Below, one piece after another: positions 42,567-53,870 of a stretch of 64,000 nucleotides of DNA. The position numbers were made by a program, and so were the translations under genes. The stretch's first letter is position 1; each line of letters begins with the position of its first letter. The notes under the pieces are model-generated. The model was not told where the DNA came from and made no database searches. It saw nothing but the letters and a program-made list of their open reading frames with translations. Source of the DNA: Thermocrinis sp. (GTDB taxonomy: Bacteria > Aquificota > Aquificia > Aquificales > Aquificaceae); assembly GCA_020833645.1 (NCBI GenBank), contig JAJHRQ010000004.1, positions 1-64,000 of the forward strand, written 5' to 3'.

Positions 42567-43416
42567 GATCTATCAAGTAAACGAAGCACTTAGAGAATTT
42601 GTTCCAAGAGAAGTAATAGACCTTGAGGAAAGGGCAACCTGGGGCAACCCCAAAAGGGGTGTTATGGACCTGCCCTACGCCAAGGAACTGATAGAGGAGC
42701 ACTCCCTGTGTGCAGGTTGTCCCGAGTCAATGGCTTTTAGGTATATCCTTGCGTCCCTTCCTAACCCCGAGGACACTATAATCGTCAATTCCACCGGTTG
42801 CACCTCCTTGGTGTTCCCACACATAGCCCTTCATACTGTTCATTCCCTCTTTGGGAACCAAAACGCAGTAGCAAGCGGTATAAAGAGGGTCCTTGAGTGG
42901 AGATTTCCAGAAAAGGTAAAGGATGTGGTGGTTTTGGCTGGCGACGGTGCCATTGTAGACATAGGTCTTGACTGTACACTGCATTCCTTCTTCAGACAAG
43001 AGAAGATCACCACCATATGCTTTGACAACGAGGTTTATGCAAACACAGGAGGTCAGGAGAGCGGTTCTACCGTCAAAGGGCATGTCTTTAAGATGGCACC
43101 CAAAGGCAAGCAGTATGAAAAGGTCCCGATGTGGCAGTTGGCAATAGACGCCGGTTGCCACTACGTGGCAAGGCTAACTGTATCTTCTCCAAAGAGGGTA
43201 GAGCAGGTAGTCAAAAAGGCCATATATGTAGCAAGGGAAGTGGGACCCACTTACATACACCTTTATACTCCTTGCATACTTGAGATAGGTTTGAACTCCG
43301 ACGATGGCTTGGAGGAAGCAAGGGCAAGGGACAAAGAAAGGTTCGCCTTCTTTGAGTACGCAACCCCAGAAGCCCAAGAGGTTATAAACCGCAAGAAGGA
43401 GGAGGGATTACTATGA
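42556..43416 (+). CDS. 2-oxoacid:ferredoxin oxidoreductase, beta subunit
   Basis: The 286-residue TPP- and [4Fe-4S]-binding subunit. Four likely cluster ligands are seen: Cys52 and Cys55 (LCAGCPES), Cys82 (NSTGC) and Cys240 (YTPC). The TPP motif runs from GDGAIVDIG (129-137) to DNEVYANTGGQ (157-167). The first cluster motif reads CAGCPES rather than the commoner CAGCGE or CPGCG. It is flanked tightly by alpha and gamma genes. Confidence 0.92.
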   Translation: MSYKIYQVNEALREFVPREVIDLEERATWGNPKRGVMDLPYAKELIEEHSLCAGCPESMAFRYILASLPNPEDTIIVNSTGCTSLVFPHIALHTVHSLFGNQNAVASGIKRVLEWRFPEKVKDVVVLAGDGAIVDIGLDCTLHSFFRQEKITTICFDNEVYANTGGQESGSTVKGHVFKMAPKGKQYEKVPMWQLAIDAGCHYVARLTVSSPKRVEQVVKKAIYVAREVGPTYIHLYTPCILEIGLNSDDGLEEARARDKERFAFFEYATPEAQEVINRKKEEGLL

Positions 43417-44126
43417 CAAGAAGAAGATTAAACATAAGGATGCCTGCTTTGGGCGGTCAGGGTGCGGTTACCGCCGCCCATATAATAGCCACCGCAGCGG
43501 ACTACGAAGGATACTATGCGGTCTCGAACCCCTTCTTTGGTGCAGAAAAGAGAATGGCACCCGCCGAAAGCTACGCCCGTATTGGCGTAGAGCCCATCTT
43601 TGATAGAGGAGAGGTAGTCTATCCAGACATTATCATGGTCTTTCACCCGCAGGTGATCACCATGGGTAAATCCTACACCATGCCCTTCTACTCTGGCATA
43701 AAAAGGAACGGTTTGATCATCATAAACTCGGAAGAAGACCTCCTCACCGAGGAGGACAAGGAGTACCTGGAGAGCTTGGAGGTAAAGGTTTTGAACTTCA
43801 ACGCCACCAAGTTTGCCATAGACATAGCGGGTACTGAGCTTGCCACCAACATGGCTATGATTGGAGCCCTCTTTGGTGCCATAGGTGTGGTAAGTGTGGA
43901 AGCCATAGAGGAAGGTATAAAATCCAGGTTCCTCAAAAAGTTCGTGGCATCCGGTGGAACCGCATCCTTGGACTCCGCCTTGGAAAGGAAGTTCAAAAAG
44001 AAATTAGAGCTCATACAAAAGAATTTGGACACCGCTAAGGCAGCATATGAGATGGCTCAAAGGTGGGCACAGGAGCAGGGACTTGAACCATTTTTGCCAC
44101 CGCCTCCAAAGAAGGCTTTAGTATAA
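43413..44126 (+). CDS. 2-oxoacid:ferredoxin oxidoreductase, gamma subunit
   Basis: The 237-residue gamma subunit, usually involved in CoA binding or complex assembly. Family features: MPALGGQGAVTAAHIIATAA, the GAEKRMAPAESYARI stretch typical of gamma subunits, INSEEDLL, and ATNMAMIGALFGAIGVV. It overlaps the beta stop by 4 bp. A proline-rich C-terminus (PFLPPPPKKALV) ends it. The stop codon overlaps TATAAT of the next gene. Confidence 0.92.
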   Translation: MTRRRLNIRMPALGGQGAVTAAHIIATAADYEGYYAVSNPFFGAEKRMAPAESYARIGVEPIFDRGEVVYPDIIMVFHPQVITMGKSYTMPFYSGIKRNGLIIINSEEDLLTEEDKEYLESLEVKVLNFNATKFAIDIAGTELATNMAMIGALFGAIGVVSVEAIEEGIKSRFLKKFVASGGTASLDSALERKFKKKLELIQKNLDTAKAAYEMAQRWAQEQGLEPFLPPPPKKALV

Positions 44127-44127
44127 T
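44122..44127 (+). promoter_or_regulatory. Putative -10 box of the 138-residue unknown gene
   Basis: TATAAT with exactly 6 nt to the ATG at 44134, overlapping the gamma-subunit stop codon. No SD. This would make the next gene partly independent of the oxidoreductase operon. Confidence 0.45.
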
Positions 44128-44133
44128 AGGTTT

Positions 44134-44550
44134 ATGCCCATAGAGGAGAGCTACAGAGAGCAGGCCCTCGAGAAGGTCCAAAGGTTAGGAAAGGTTCTTG
44201 AGGAGGAACTGCAGAACCTTTTAAGGGAAGTGGAAGAGGAAGACCTTGACTTTGGTGTAAGCGCAAGCCTCCCCGGTGGCCTGCTCTCCTCCCTTTGGAA
44301 AGAGTGCGTAGAAGACAACAACTACATGGAAGTTTCCTTTGTGGAGGTTATGGAGCACCACGACGGTGCCTATCTAAAGGCAACCTTTAGAAATTCCACG
44401 CAAAATTACACCGCAGAGCGTTATGTTAGCGTCAGAAGTTCTGGAAGGGTGGAGATAAGCTACGCCTTTTTTGTGGAGAGGGACGGTGTGGTGGGTAGAG
44501 TGGAAAGGGAGCGGGACGGAGGTTTTAAGGTCTTTCTAAAGGCTAAATGA
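44134..44550 (+). CDS. Uncharacterised 138-residue protein after the oxidoreductase genes
   Basis: Not recognised. The N-terminal 45 residues are an acidic helix (EQALEKVQRLGKVLEEEL, LREVEEED), followed by a mixed alpha/beta part with EVSFVEVMEHHDGAYLKATF and a Lys-ending beta-rich tail (GRVEISYAFFVERDGVVGRVE). There is no signal peptide, membrane helix or Cys cluster. In Hydrogenobacter, five-subunit forms of these oxidoreductases have a small epsilon subunit encoded next to gamma, so an accessory subunit is possible, but I could not compare sequences. It overlaps lpxB by 4 bp. Confidence 0.7.
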   Translation: MPIEESYREQALEKVQRLGKVLEEELQNLLREVEEEDLDFGVSASLPGGLLSSLWKECVEDNNYMEVSFVEVMEHHDGAYLKATFRNSTQNYTAERYVSVRSSGRVEISYAFFVERDGVVGRVERERDGGFKVFLKAK

Positions 44551-45632
44551 AGGTTTTTGTTTCTGTAGTGGAAAGGTCTGCCAGCAACTACCTACAGTCT
44601 ATATTCAAAGACTTTGACTCGGTGGAGTTTTTTGGTTTAACCGATGAAAACTTAGAAGCCCTTGGTTTTAAAAGCGTTGCAAGGTACGAAGACATTTCCG
44701 TGGTGGGCATATGGGAAGCCATTCCAAAAATTCCAAAGGTTTTAAGGCTTTACTCCAAGATAGAGAGCCTTGCAAAGGATATGGACGCCTTTATCCTATG
44801 CGATGCACCCGCCTTTAACATTCCCCTCCTGAAGAGGATAAGGGACAAAGTAAAGAAGGTCATATACTTTATATCCCCTCAAGTTTGGGCTTGGAAGGAA
44901 GGTAGGGCGGAGGTGATCTCAAAGCTCACGGACCACCTTGTGGTTATCCTACCCTTTGAGGTGGAGTTTTACAAAAAATACGGAAAGGAGGCCCTATTTG
45001 TGGGACATCCTCTCACCGATTTAGCCAAACCTACACTGCCAGAGGAAAAGGTAAAGGGTTTGGTGGAGTGGGAAGATTATTTGGTGATCCTGCCCGGTAG
45101 TCGTTGGAGTGAGATAAAAAATCACGGCGAATACATCAAAAGGGCTTACAAAGCCCTGTATGAAAAAACCAAACTGCCCGCAGTTATTCCCACCTTTGAA
45201 CCCTTCAGAAGAAAGTTGGAACAGCTTTTTAAAGGTTTGCCCGTGAAGGTTTTTACCCCCTTAGACTTAGAAAAGCCAAACTACAACCTTTCCTTTTATG
45301 CCAAGTTTGGGCTTGTGGCAAGCGGGACTGCAGAGCTGGAGCTTAGCCTTTTGGAAGTTCCCCATGTGGTCTTCTATCGGGTTAATCCTATTACCTATTG
45401 GGTGGGCAAGAGGCTGGTAAAAGTTCCCCACATAGCCCTAACCAACTTAACACTAAAGGAGGGTGTGATCCCGGAGGTGATTCAAAGACCGTGGCAAGAG
45501 CTTGTATCTGTAGCCCTCAACATAGACACTCAAAGGCAAAGGGAAGCTTTCGCAAGGTTAAAGGCTGAACTGGGTGGAGAGGGTAGTATAAACCGCCTTA
45601 GGGCACTCTTTAGGAAGCTCTTAAGTAGTTGA
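44547..45632 (+). CDS. lpxB: Lipid-A-disaccharide synthase
   Basis: Joins UDP-diacylglucosamine and lipid X into the lipid A disaccharide at the inner membrane face. The 361-residue GT19 protein has CDAPAFNIPLLKRI, YFISPQVWAWKEGR, LFVGHPLTD, LPGSRWSEIKNH and ASGTAELELSLLEVPHVVFYRVNPITYW, all family hallmarks. The N-terminal glycine-rich segment is shorter than in E. coli. It overlaps the preceding unknown gene and, by 23 bp, the convergent pseudouridine synthase gene. Confidence 0.93.
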   Translation: MKVFVSVVERSASNYLQSIFKDFDSVEFFGLTDENLEALGFKSVARYEDISVVGIWEAIPKIPKVLRLYSKIESLAKDMDAFILCDAPAFNIPLLKRIRDKVKKVIYFISPQVWAWKEGRAEVISKLTDHLVVILPFEVEFYKKYGKEALFVGHPLTDLAKPTLPEEKVKGLVEWEDYLVILPGSRWSEIKNHGEYIKRAYKALYEKTKLPAVIPTFEPFRRKLEQLFKGLPVKVFTPLDLEKPNYNLSFYAKFGLVASGTAELELSLLEVPHVVFYRVNPITYWVGKRLVKVPHIALTNLTLKEGVIPEVIQRPWQELVSVALNIDTQRQREAFARLKAELGGEGSINRLRALFRKLLSS

Positions 45633-46572
45633 GCACTTTACTGAAAGGCTCCACATCCTCCACCTCAAACTCAAGCCATTTCTTATCTACCGGATGGAAA
45701 AAGCCAAGTTTGTAGCTCAAAAGCATATGGCAGTTTCCCATCAACTCAAGGATTTCCTTTGAGACGCTCGTTGGTTTAAAACCGTAAGTTCTATCTCCCA
45801 GTATGGGATGCCCAAGGGCAGAAACATGCACCCTGATTTGGTGAGTTCTTCCCGTGTGGAGTCTCACCTCAAGAAGGGTGGCATTGTGTTTTGGAAACCT
45901 TTCCTTTACGAAAAATTCACTCTTGGCATACTTTCCGCCTTCCACTATCGCAAATTTTTTCCTGTCTATGGGATGCCTTCCTATGCTACTTTCCACCACT
46001 TTGTGTTCCCAGCTTACTATCCCTTGAACTATTGCCCTGTAAAGCTTAAAGACCTCTCTTTCTTTGAACTGTTCCGCCAAACTTCTGTGCACTTGGTCGC
46101 TCTTTGCCACCACCATAAGCCCCATGGTATCCTTGTCCAACCTGTGGACTATCCCCGGTCTTTCTACGCCACCAATGGAAGAAAGGTCTTTTACATGATA
46201 GAGAAGGGCATTCACAAGGGTTCCAGTAGTATAACCGGGCGAAGGATGAACCACCATACCACAGGGCTTGACAACCACCAAAAGATGGGCATCTTCATAG
46301 ACTATCCTTATGGGAATGTTTTCGGGAGGGATTTCCAAGGGCTCGGGCTCTGGCACCAAGAGTAAAACTTTTTCCCCCGGCTTTAGCCTTTTTGAAGGTT
46401 TCGTGATAACTTGGTTCTCCACTAAAACATACCCCTCCTCTATTAGCCTCTGCAGATAGCTCCTTGAAAAGTCCGGATAAGACCTTGCCAAAAATCTGTC
46501 CAAACGGTCTTCTTCTTCCACAAGAAATTCAAGGATTTCTTGGATACTTCTTTTCTTCAAATCAGCTATCAC
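45610..46572 (-). CDS. RluD-type ribosomal large subunit pseudouridine synthase
   Basis: A 320-residue pseudouridine synthase of the RluA/RluC/RluD group. An N-terminal S4 RNA-binding domain (RFLARSYPDFSRSYLQRLIEEG) is followed by the catalytic domain with RPGIVHRLDKDTMGLMVVAK (catalytic Asp in HRLDK), ALLYH, and TGRTHQIRVHVSALGHPILGD. The S4 domain argues for RluD or RluC. The exact rRNA site cannot be told. It starts where the 53-residue gene stops. Confidence 0.93.
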   Translation of the reverse strand: MIADLKKRSIQEILEFLVEEEDRLDRFLARSYPDFSRSYLQRLIEEGYVLVENQVITKPSKRLKPGEKVLLLVPEPEPLEIPPENIPIRIVYEDAHLLVVVKPCGMVVHPSPGYTTGTLVNALLYHVKDLSSIGGVERPGIVHRLDKDTMGLMVVAKSDQVHRSLAEQFKEREVFKLYRAIVQGIVSWEHKVVESSIGRHPIDRKKFAIVEGGKYAKSEFFVKERFPKHNATLLEVRLHTGRTHQIRVHVSALGHPILGDRTYGFKPTSVSKEILELMGNCHMLLSYKLGFFHPVDKKWLEFEVEDVEPFSKVLNYLRAS

Positions 46573-46733
46573 TATGTTTTTTCTTCTTCCACCTCAAGCT
46601 TCAAAACCGCTTCCTTTGGCTCCTCCTCCAGCTTTAGGCTTTTCAAAAAGCCAAGGACCACGTCGTAAAGAGCCCTCTTTGGAAAGTCCTTAAGCTTTAC
46701 CTCCTTTCCATTAACCAATATTTGCACCTTCAT
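46572..46733 (-). CDS. Small unknown protein (53 residues) after purA
   Basis: Not recognised. Begins MKVQILVNGKEVKLKDFP and ends in an acidic stretch (KLEEEPKEAVLKLEVEEE). The ATG at 46733 has GAGGAG at a good distance inside the purA 3' end, supporting translation by coupling; a longer reading from 46802 would be out of frame inside purA and unlikely. Probably a small cytoplasmic protein. Confidence 0.6.
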   Translation of the reverse strand: MKVQILVNGKEVKLKDFPKRALYDVVLGFLKSLKLEEEPKEAVLKLEVEEEKT

Positions 46734-48006
46734 AGCTCTCCTCTTCCAACCAGATGTACTTATCCTTTTCTGGGCTTGTGGATAGCATGACCACCGGCAC
46801 ACCCACGTACTCTTGGATAAAGTTTATGTAATCCCAAGCCTTTTTTGGGATCTCCCTTCTATCCACCGCACCGTATGTGCTTTCTTTCCATCCTTCAAAG
46901 CTTTTGTACACGGGCTTGACCTTTTCCAAGAGTGTAAGGCTGGCAGGGAAGTTCTCTATTATTCTACCCTCCAGCTGGTACGCAACGCAGACCTTTATCT
47001 CATCAAAGGCATCCAAAACATCCAGCTTTGTAAGGATTATGCCGTCCAGGCCGTTTAGTCTGACCGCATGCTTTAGGGCTACCAAGTCCAACCAACCGCA
47101 CCTTCTTGGTCTTCCGGTGGTGGAACCGTACTCACCACCCCTTTCCCTCAACAGCTCCCCTGCGGAGTCCTTCAGCTCGGTGGGAAAGGGACCCTCTCCT
47201 ACCCTTGTGGTGTAAGCCTTAGAAACTCCGTAAAATTTGGCGTTGGAGAAAAACTTTGGTGGTAGTCCCGTTCCAGCAGATAGTCCCAAAGCGGAGGAGT
47301 TGGAGGAGGTTACGTAAGGGTACGTTCCAATATCCACATCCAAAAGGGTTCCCTGGGCACCTTCAAAGAGGATGCCCTCTCGCTTTTCAAGGAGATACTG
47401 GGAGGTGTCTATTACACAATCTTTGATCTCCTCAAAGTTTTCAAGGCTACGATCTACAACCTCTTCTATCTTTAGTTCAAAGTTCTCACAGTAGACCTTC
47501 TTACAAAGCTCTTCCACAAACTCCAAGTTGTCCTTTACCAAAGAGTAAAAGCGGTCCTTGTCCCAAAGGTCGCAGACCCTTATGCCCTTCCTTGCGTACT
47601 TTAGCATGTAAGCGGGACCTATGCCCCTCAAAGTGGTGCCGATTTTCCCCTTTCTCTCCAGAAGAGAATCCAGAATCTTGTGATAGGGAAGCACCAGGTG
47701 TGCCCTGTCGCTTATGAATAGCCTGTCCCTTACCCTTAGCCCCTTACTCTCTATCTCTTTGATCTCCTTTACCAAGAGCTCCAAATCAACCACCATACCT
47801 TGGGCTATGACGCCCACCGTGTGAGGATGCAGTATGCCCGTGGGTAGCAGGTGCAGGATAAACTTTTCCCCGTTTATGACTACCGTGTGCCCCGCGTTGC
47901 TACCCCCTTGGTAGCGTACCACCACTTCATAATTTTCCGAAAGCAAAGCAACCACCTTTCCCTTTCCTTCATCGCCCCACTGGGCACCTAAAATCACCAA
48001 GTTCAT
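46711..48006 (-). CDS. purA: Adenylosuccinate synthetase
   Basis: First step from IMP to AMP, GTP-dependent. The 431-residue protein has the family start ILGAQWGDEGKGKVV, GGSNAGHT, GTTLRGIGPAY, EGAQGTLLDVDIGTYPYVTSS, TRVGEGPFPTE and GRPRRCGWLDLVALK. It overlaps the hflX stop by 4 bp and the small downstream gene by 23 bp; hfq-hflX-purA follow each other as in several Gram-negatives. Confidence 0.97.
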   Translation of the reverse strand: MNLVILGAQWGDEGKGKVVALLSENYEVVVRYQGGSNAGHTVVINGEKFILHLLPTGILHPHTVGVIAQGMVVDLELLVKEIKEIESKGLRVRDRLFISDRAHLVLPYHKILDSLLERKGKIGTTLRGIGPAYMLKYARKGIRVCDLWDKDRFYSLVKDNLEFVEELCKKVYCENFELKIEEVVDRSLENFEEIKDCVIDTSQYLLEKREGILFEGAQGTLLDVDIGTYPYVTSSNSSALGLSAGTGLPPKFFSNAKFYGVSKAYTTRVGEGPFPTELKDSAGELLRERGGEYGSTTGRPRRCGWLDLVALKHAVRLNGLDGIILTKLDVLDAFDEIKVCVAYQLEGRIIENFPASLTLLEKVKPVYKSFEGWKESTYGAVDRREIPKKAWDYINFIQEYVGVPVVMLSTSPEKDKYIWLEEESYEGANIG

Positions 48007-49115
48007 AGGCTAGCTCCCGCCAATTCTTCCACCTTTTCCCTTATGGCCTTTAAAAGTTCTCCAAGCCCCCACCCAAGCTTGCTGGAGACTACCACACACC
48101 TACCCTCCAAAAAGGCGGGCTCTGTCAAAAGCTTTATATCTTCCTCTTTGCTTACCACCTTGTCCGCCTTGTTAAAGACGTATATGGTGGGCTTGTCCTC
48201 CGCGGAGAGCTCCCTAAGAATGCCCTGCACCACTTTTACCTTTTCCAACCACTTTGGGTCCGAGATGTCTATCACATGCAAAAGTATGTCCGCCTCTTGA
48301 ACCTCCTCCAACGTTGCCTTAAAGGACTCTATAAGCTCTGGAGGTAGCTTTCTTATGAACCCTACTGTGTCTGTAATGAGTATTTTGATGTCTGGGAAAA
48401 GAAATTTGGCGGAGGTTTTTGTGTCTAAGGTAGCAAAGGGCATGTCTTGTATGTAGGTCTCCCTTCCCGTCAAAGCCTGCATTAAACTGGATTTTCCTAC
48501 GTTGGTGTAGCCCACCAGGGCAACCTTAACCACCTTTGTATCTCCAAGCGGTCTTTCTCTGCGTTTCCTCTGCTCCCTTCTCTGTCTTTTTATTTCCTCA
48601 AGCTCCCGTTTTATCTGCTCTATCTTTCTCTTTATTGCCCTTCTTTTAATCTCCACCTCTTGCTCACCGGGACCCCTTGTACCCACTTTACCACCCAGAC
48701 GGGAGAGCTCTTTTCCCCTTCCATAAAGTCTTGGAAGTTCATGGGTGAGCCTTGCCAGTTCCACCTGAAGCTTGGCGGTCTTGCTCCTTACCCTTCTTGA
48801 GAAGATCTCAAGCACCAAGTCCGCCCTGTCAAAGACCTTTACCTTCAGAAGTTCCTCCAAGTTTGCCACCTGAGAGGGAGAGAGGAAGCTGTCAAAGACC
48901 ACACAGTCCGCACCGGTTCCACCGATAACTTCCTTTAGTTCCTGAGCCTTTCCTGCACCTATGTAATACCTTGGGTCCGGAGAGTGCCTTCTTTGATAGA
49001 TGTAACCCAGAACTTTACCACCTACAGCCCTTACCAGCTCCTTTAGTTCCTCTAAATATTCCTTAAACTCCTCCTTTGTCTCCGAGGAAAGAAGAAATAC
49101 CAGTATTGCTTTCAT
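48003..49115 (-). CDS. hflX: GTPase HflX
   Basis: Ribosome-associated GTPase that splits stalled or heat-damaged ribosomes. The 370-residue protein has an N-terminal domain ending in the conserved GAGKAQEL and VVFDSFLSPSQVANL, LGGKVGTRGPGE, then a G domain: GYTNVGKSSL (G1), ITDTVGFIRKLP (G3) and VFNKADKV (G4). It starts directly after hfq, the usual partner. Confidence 0.96.
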   Translation of the reverse strand: MKAILVFLLSSETKEEFKEYLEELKELVRAVGGKVLGYIYQRRHSPDPRYYIGAGKAQELKEVIGGTGADCVVFDSFLSPSQVANLEELLKVKVFDRADLVLEIFSRRVRSKTAKLQVELARLTHELPRLYGRGKELSRLGGKVGTRGPGEQEVEIKRRAIKRKIEQIKRELEEIKRQRREQRKRRERPLGDTKVVKVALVGYTNVGKSSLMQALTGRETYIQDMPFATLDTKTSAKFLFPDIKILITDTVGFIRKLPPELIESFKATLEEVQEADILLHVIDISDPKWLEKVKVVQGILRELSAEDKPTIYVFNKADKVVSKEEDIKLLTEPAFLEGRCVVVSSKLGWGLGELLKAIREKVEELAGASL

Positions 49116-49328
49116 TCACCCACCGACTACTATGGTGCTTATGGCGTGTTTGTAAATCAAGTTTTGCTCTCCTTCCACTTCCAAAAGCACCGTGTATTTG
49201 TCATGGTCAATAATCTTGCCGGTTATTCTGTTTCCCCTTGTTAAAAAGACCGTTACGGTGGCGTTCTTTCTCTTCAGTTCTTCAATAAACTCATCCTGCA
49301 CGTTGCCGTTTTTTTCGATGGGAATCAT
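49116..49328 (-). CDS. hfq: RNA chaperone Hfq
   Basis: Sm-like hexameric protein pairing small RNAs with mRNAs. The 70-residue product has the Sm1 motif (QDEFIEELKRKNATVTVFLTRG) and the Sm2 motif with IYKHAISTIV, the family YKHA. GGAGG precedes the ATG, and a TATATT box lies upstream on the minus strand, so unlike many neighbours it has a normal leader. It is divergent from tRNA-Leu and leads hfq-hflX-purA. Confidence 0.97.
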   Translation of the reverse strand: MIPIEKNGNVQDEFIEELKRKNATVTVFLTRGNRITGKIIDHDKYTVLLEVEGEQNLIYKHAISTIVVGG

Positions 49329-49350
49329 CTTCGCCTCCTGCTTAATATAA

Positions 49351-49356
49351 TATAAT
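49351..49356 (+). promoter_or_regulatory. -10 box of tRNA-Leu
   Basis: TATAAT 10 nt before the mature tRNA-Leu end, within the divergent hfq/tRNA-Leu gap. The AT run here also gives TATATT on the opposite strand for hfq. Confidence 0.55.
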
Positions 49357-49366
49357 ACAAGATAGA

Positions 49367-49450
49367 GCGGGTGTGGCGGAATTGGCAGACGCGCGGGACT
49401 CAGGATCCCGTGGGCTTACGCCCGTGAGGGTTCAACTCCCTCCACCCGCA
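49367..49450 (+). tRNA. tRNA-Leu (anticodon CAG)
   Basis: 84-nt class II tRNA: acceptor GCGGGTG/CACCCGC, anticodon loop TCAGGAT (CAG), variable arm around TGGGCTTACGCCCG, T arm GAGGG-TTCAACT-CCCTC, discriminator A49450, CCA not encoded. Transcribed rightward between hfq and ymdB; the next promoter hexamer starts 2 nt after it. Confidence 0.97.
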
Positions 49451-49451
49451 T

Positions 49452-49457
49452 TATAAT
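49452..49457 (+). promoter_or_regulatory. -10 box of ymdB (leaderless type)
   Basis: TATAAT immediately after tRNA-Leu with 6 nt to the ymdB ATG at 49464. A start site 7 nt after the hexamer would be the ATG itself. Any -35 element would lie within the tRNA T arm. Confidence 0.5.
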
Positions 49458-49463
49458 AGCCTT

Positions 49464-50261
49464 ATGAAATTCTTGGTTGTAGGAGACATAATAGGGAAGC
49501 CCGGAAGAAAAGCCCTAAAGTACTACGCCATATCCAACCAAGGAACCTTTGATGTGCTGGTGGTTAATGTGGAAAACTCCGCAGGAGGCTTTGGCATAAA
49601 CAGAAAGGTCTATGAGGAGCTAAAAGCTATCGGTGTGGATGTGATGACCTCTGGCAATCACATATGGGACAAAAAGGAAGTTTTGGAGTTTATAAACACG
49701 CCCGACCTTTTGAGACCTGCCAACTACCCAGAGGGAGTACCGGGAAGGGGTTATGGCATTTACGAAAAGAAGGGTGTAAAGTTTGCGGTGATAAACCTTA
49801 TGGGAAGGGTCTTTATGGACCCAAACTTGGAAAATCCCTTCTCAACCTTTGACAGGATATACGAGGAAATCAGAGAACAAACGCCTATAATTCTGGTGGA
49901 TTTTCACGCGGAGGCAACCTCCGAGAAGACCGCCTTTGGCATATACGCAGACGGAAGGGCAAGCTTGGTTTATGGCACCCACACCCATGTGCCCACCGCA
50001 GACCAGGTCATACTAAAGAAGGGCACAGGCTATGTTAGCGACGTGGGCATGTCTGGATGCTGGTATTCTGCCATAGGCATGAAGTCGGAGGATGTGATAA
50101 GGAAATTCCTTACAGGACTGCCCCAGAGGTTTGAGGTGGAAGAGAAAGAAGATGTGGTCTTTAACGGCATTTTGGCGGAGATAGACGAAAGCTCGGGCAA
50201 ATGCTTGCGCATAGAAAGAGTTCAAAAATACCTCACCCGGGAGGAGCTCAAGGAATTATAA
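49464..50261 (+). CDS. ymdB: YmdB-family metallophosphoesterase
   Basis: A 265-residue two-metal phosphoesterase; Bacillus YmdB hydrolyses cyclic nucleotides and affects motility and biofilm choice. Metal-binding segments: VGDIIGKPG (Asp), VVNVENSAGG (Glu/Asn), TSGNHIWDK, LVDFHAEATSEK, YGTHTHVPTAD. The end DVGMSGCWYSAIGM is typical. No SD; TATAAT 6 nt upstream. Its stop codon region contains the TATAAT of fabG. Confidence 0.92.
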   Translation: MKFLVVGDIIGKPGRKALKYYAISNQGTFDVLVVNVENSAGGFGINRKVYEELKAIGVDVMTSGNHIWDKKEVLEFINTPDLLRPANYPEGVPGRGYGIYEKKGVKFAVINLMGRVFMDPNLENPFSTFDRIYEEIREQTPIILVDFHAEATSEKTAFGIYADGRASLVYGTHTHVPTADQVILKKGTGYVSDVGMSGCWYSAIGMKSEDVIRKFLTGLPQRFEVEEKEDVVFNGILAEIDESSGKCLRIERVQKYLTREELKEL

Positions 50262-50262
50262 T
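50257..50262 (+). promoter_or_regulatory. -10 box of fabG (leaderless type)
   Basis: TATAAT overlapping the ymdB stop codon, 6 nt before the fabG ATG at 50269, with no SD. Same layout as at 44122 and 49452. Confidence 0.5.
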
Positions 50263-50268
50263 TTTTTC

Positions 50269-53127
<2,859 letters not shown>

Positions 53128-53152
53128 AGCAGTTCTGATAAGCTTAGAAATA

Positions 53153-53600
53153 TGAAGGCAAGACAAGTAATAGAAGAAATACTAAGCAGAGTTTTTAAGT
53201 GGCACAGGTTTCCTGTAAGCCTAAAAGCAGAAGCTGTGCTCCTCTACTTTAAGGGACTTTCCCCAAGAGCAGTAAGGGAGTTCCTACTTCACAAGGGTTA
53301 TTAGGGAAAGCTCTTCAGGCAATATATACGATTGCTATTTGGGTCTATAAGGTTTGCCTGTGTTTGTGCATCTTTCAAGAAGAAGGGACGCCTGGACAGC
53401 TAAATTGGTTCTTCACAACACAAAGGCAAAGGGATGCACCACTGACAAGGGACCTTGGTATGTGAGTGCGGTCAAAGGGCTTGCAATGGAATGGCTACAT
53501 GAGACTTTTGGGAAGAGGAATGAGGTTTCCTTGGAATGCTAAGTATGAAACCGTCTATAGATGGTTAGCCTCCTTTATTGTCATTTATACGATCATGAAC
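53153..53600 (+). pseudogene. Transposase remnant (DDE type), several frames
   Basis: An N-terminal piece (53153-53302, 49 codons then TAG) reads MKARQVIEEILSRVFKWHRF and YFKGLSPRAVREFLLHKG, a helix-turn-helix start. A second piece in another frame (about 53354-53542) reads HLSRRRDAWTAKLVLHN, CTTDKGPWYVSAVKGLAMEW and HETFGKRNEV, containing a probable catalytic Asp (TTDKGPWY). A short C-terminal trace (SFIVIYTIMN) follows. Frameshifts, a stop and a missing middle show it is dead. Confidence 0.75.
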
Positions 53601-53603
53601 CTA

Positions 53604-53616
53604 AAAAGTTGACATC
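53604..53616 (+). repeat. Right terminal inverted repeat of the IS
   Basis: AAAAGTTGACATC, exact reverse complement of 53076-53088. Confidence 0.75.
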
Positions 53617-53797
53617 CTCGGTAGAACAGTTGTTAGGTAGCATGAAGCAGAAGATTGGTTCAAGCTTTAAATTGCTGAGGGAGGACTTAGCAAGAAAAGC
53701 ATCCGTTGCTTGTGCTATTCTTTGGAACTTCTGGGTGCTTGCAACTTACTTATTTTTGTTATTTCTGTCTGGTATCTTGCACTATAGCTATGCTTAA
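53617..53797 (+). pseudogene. Fragment of a second transposase (C-terminal part)
   Basis: Just outside the right end of the IS, an open frame reads [40 protein letters not shown] and a hydrophobic tail ending at a TAA near 53797. The pattern (Val-Glu...Lys-x-Lys-x-Gly then a helical tail) resembles the C-terminal end of IS4/IS5-type transposases. There is no N-terminal part. The stretch from here to the cimA start (53871) has nothing else recognisable. Confidence 0.5.
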
Positions 53798-53870
53798 GGG
53801 CTATGGTAGATTTTTAGAACAGCCTCCTGAGAACTATTGCCTTTTGCAAACTATTAGCTTAAACTTTCTT

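Noticed and set aside
53561-53870. 58-residue N-terminal extension of cimA from 53706
   Set aside because: It is transposase debris read in another frame; CimA homology starts at [13 protein letters not shown].
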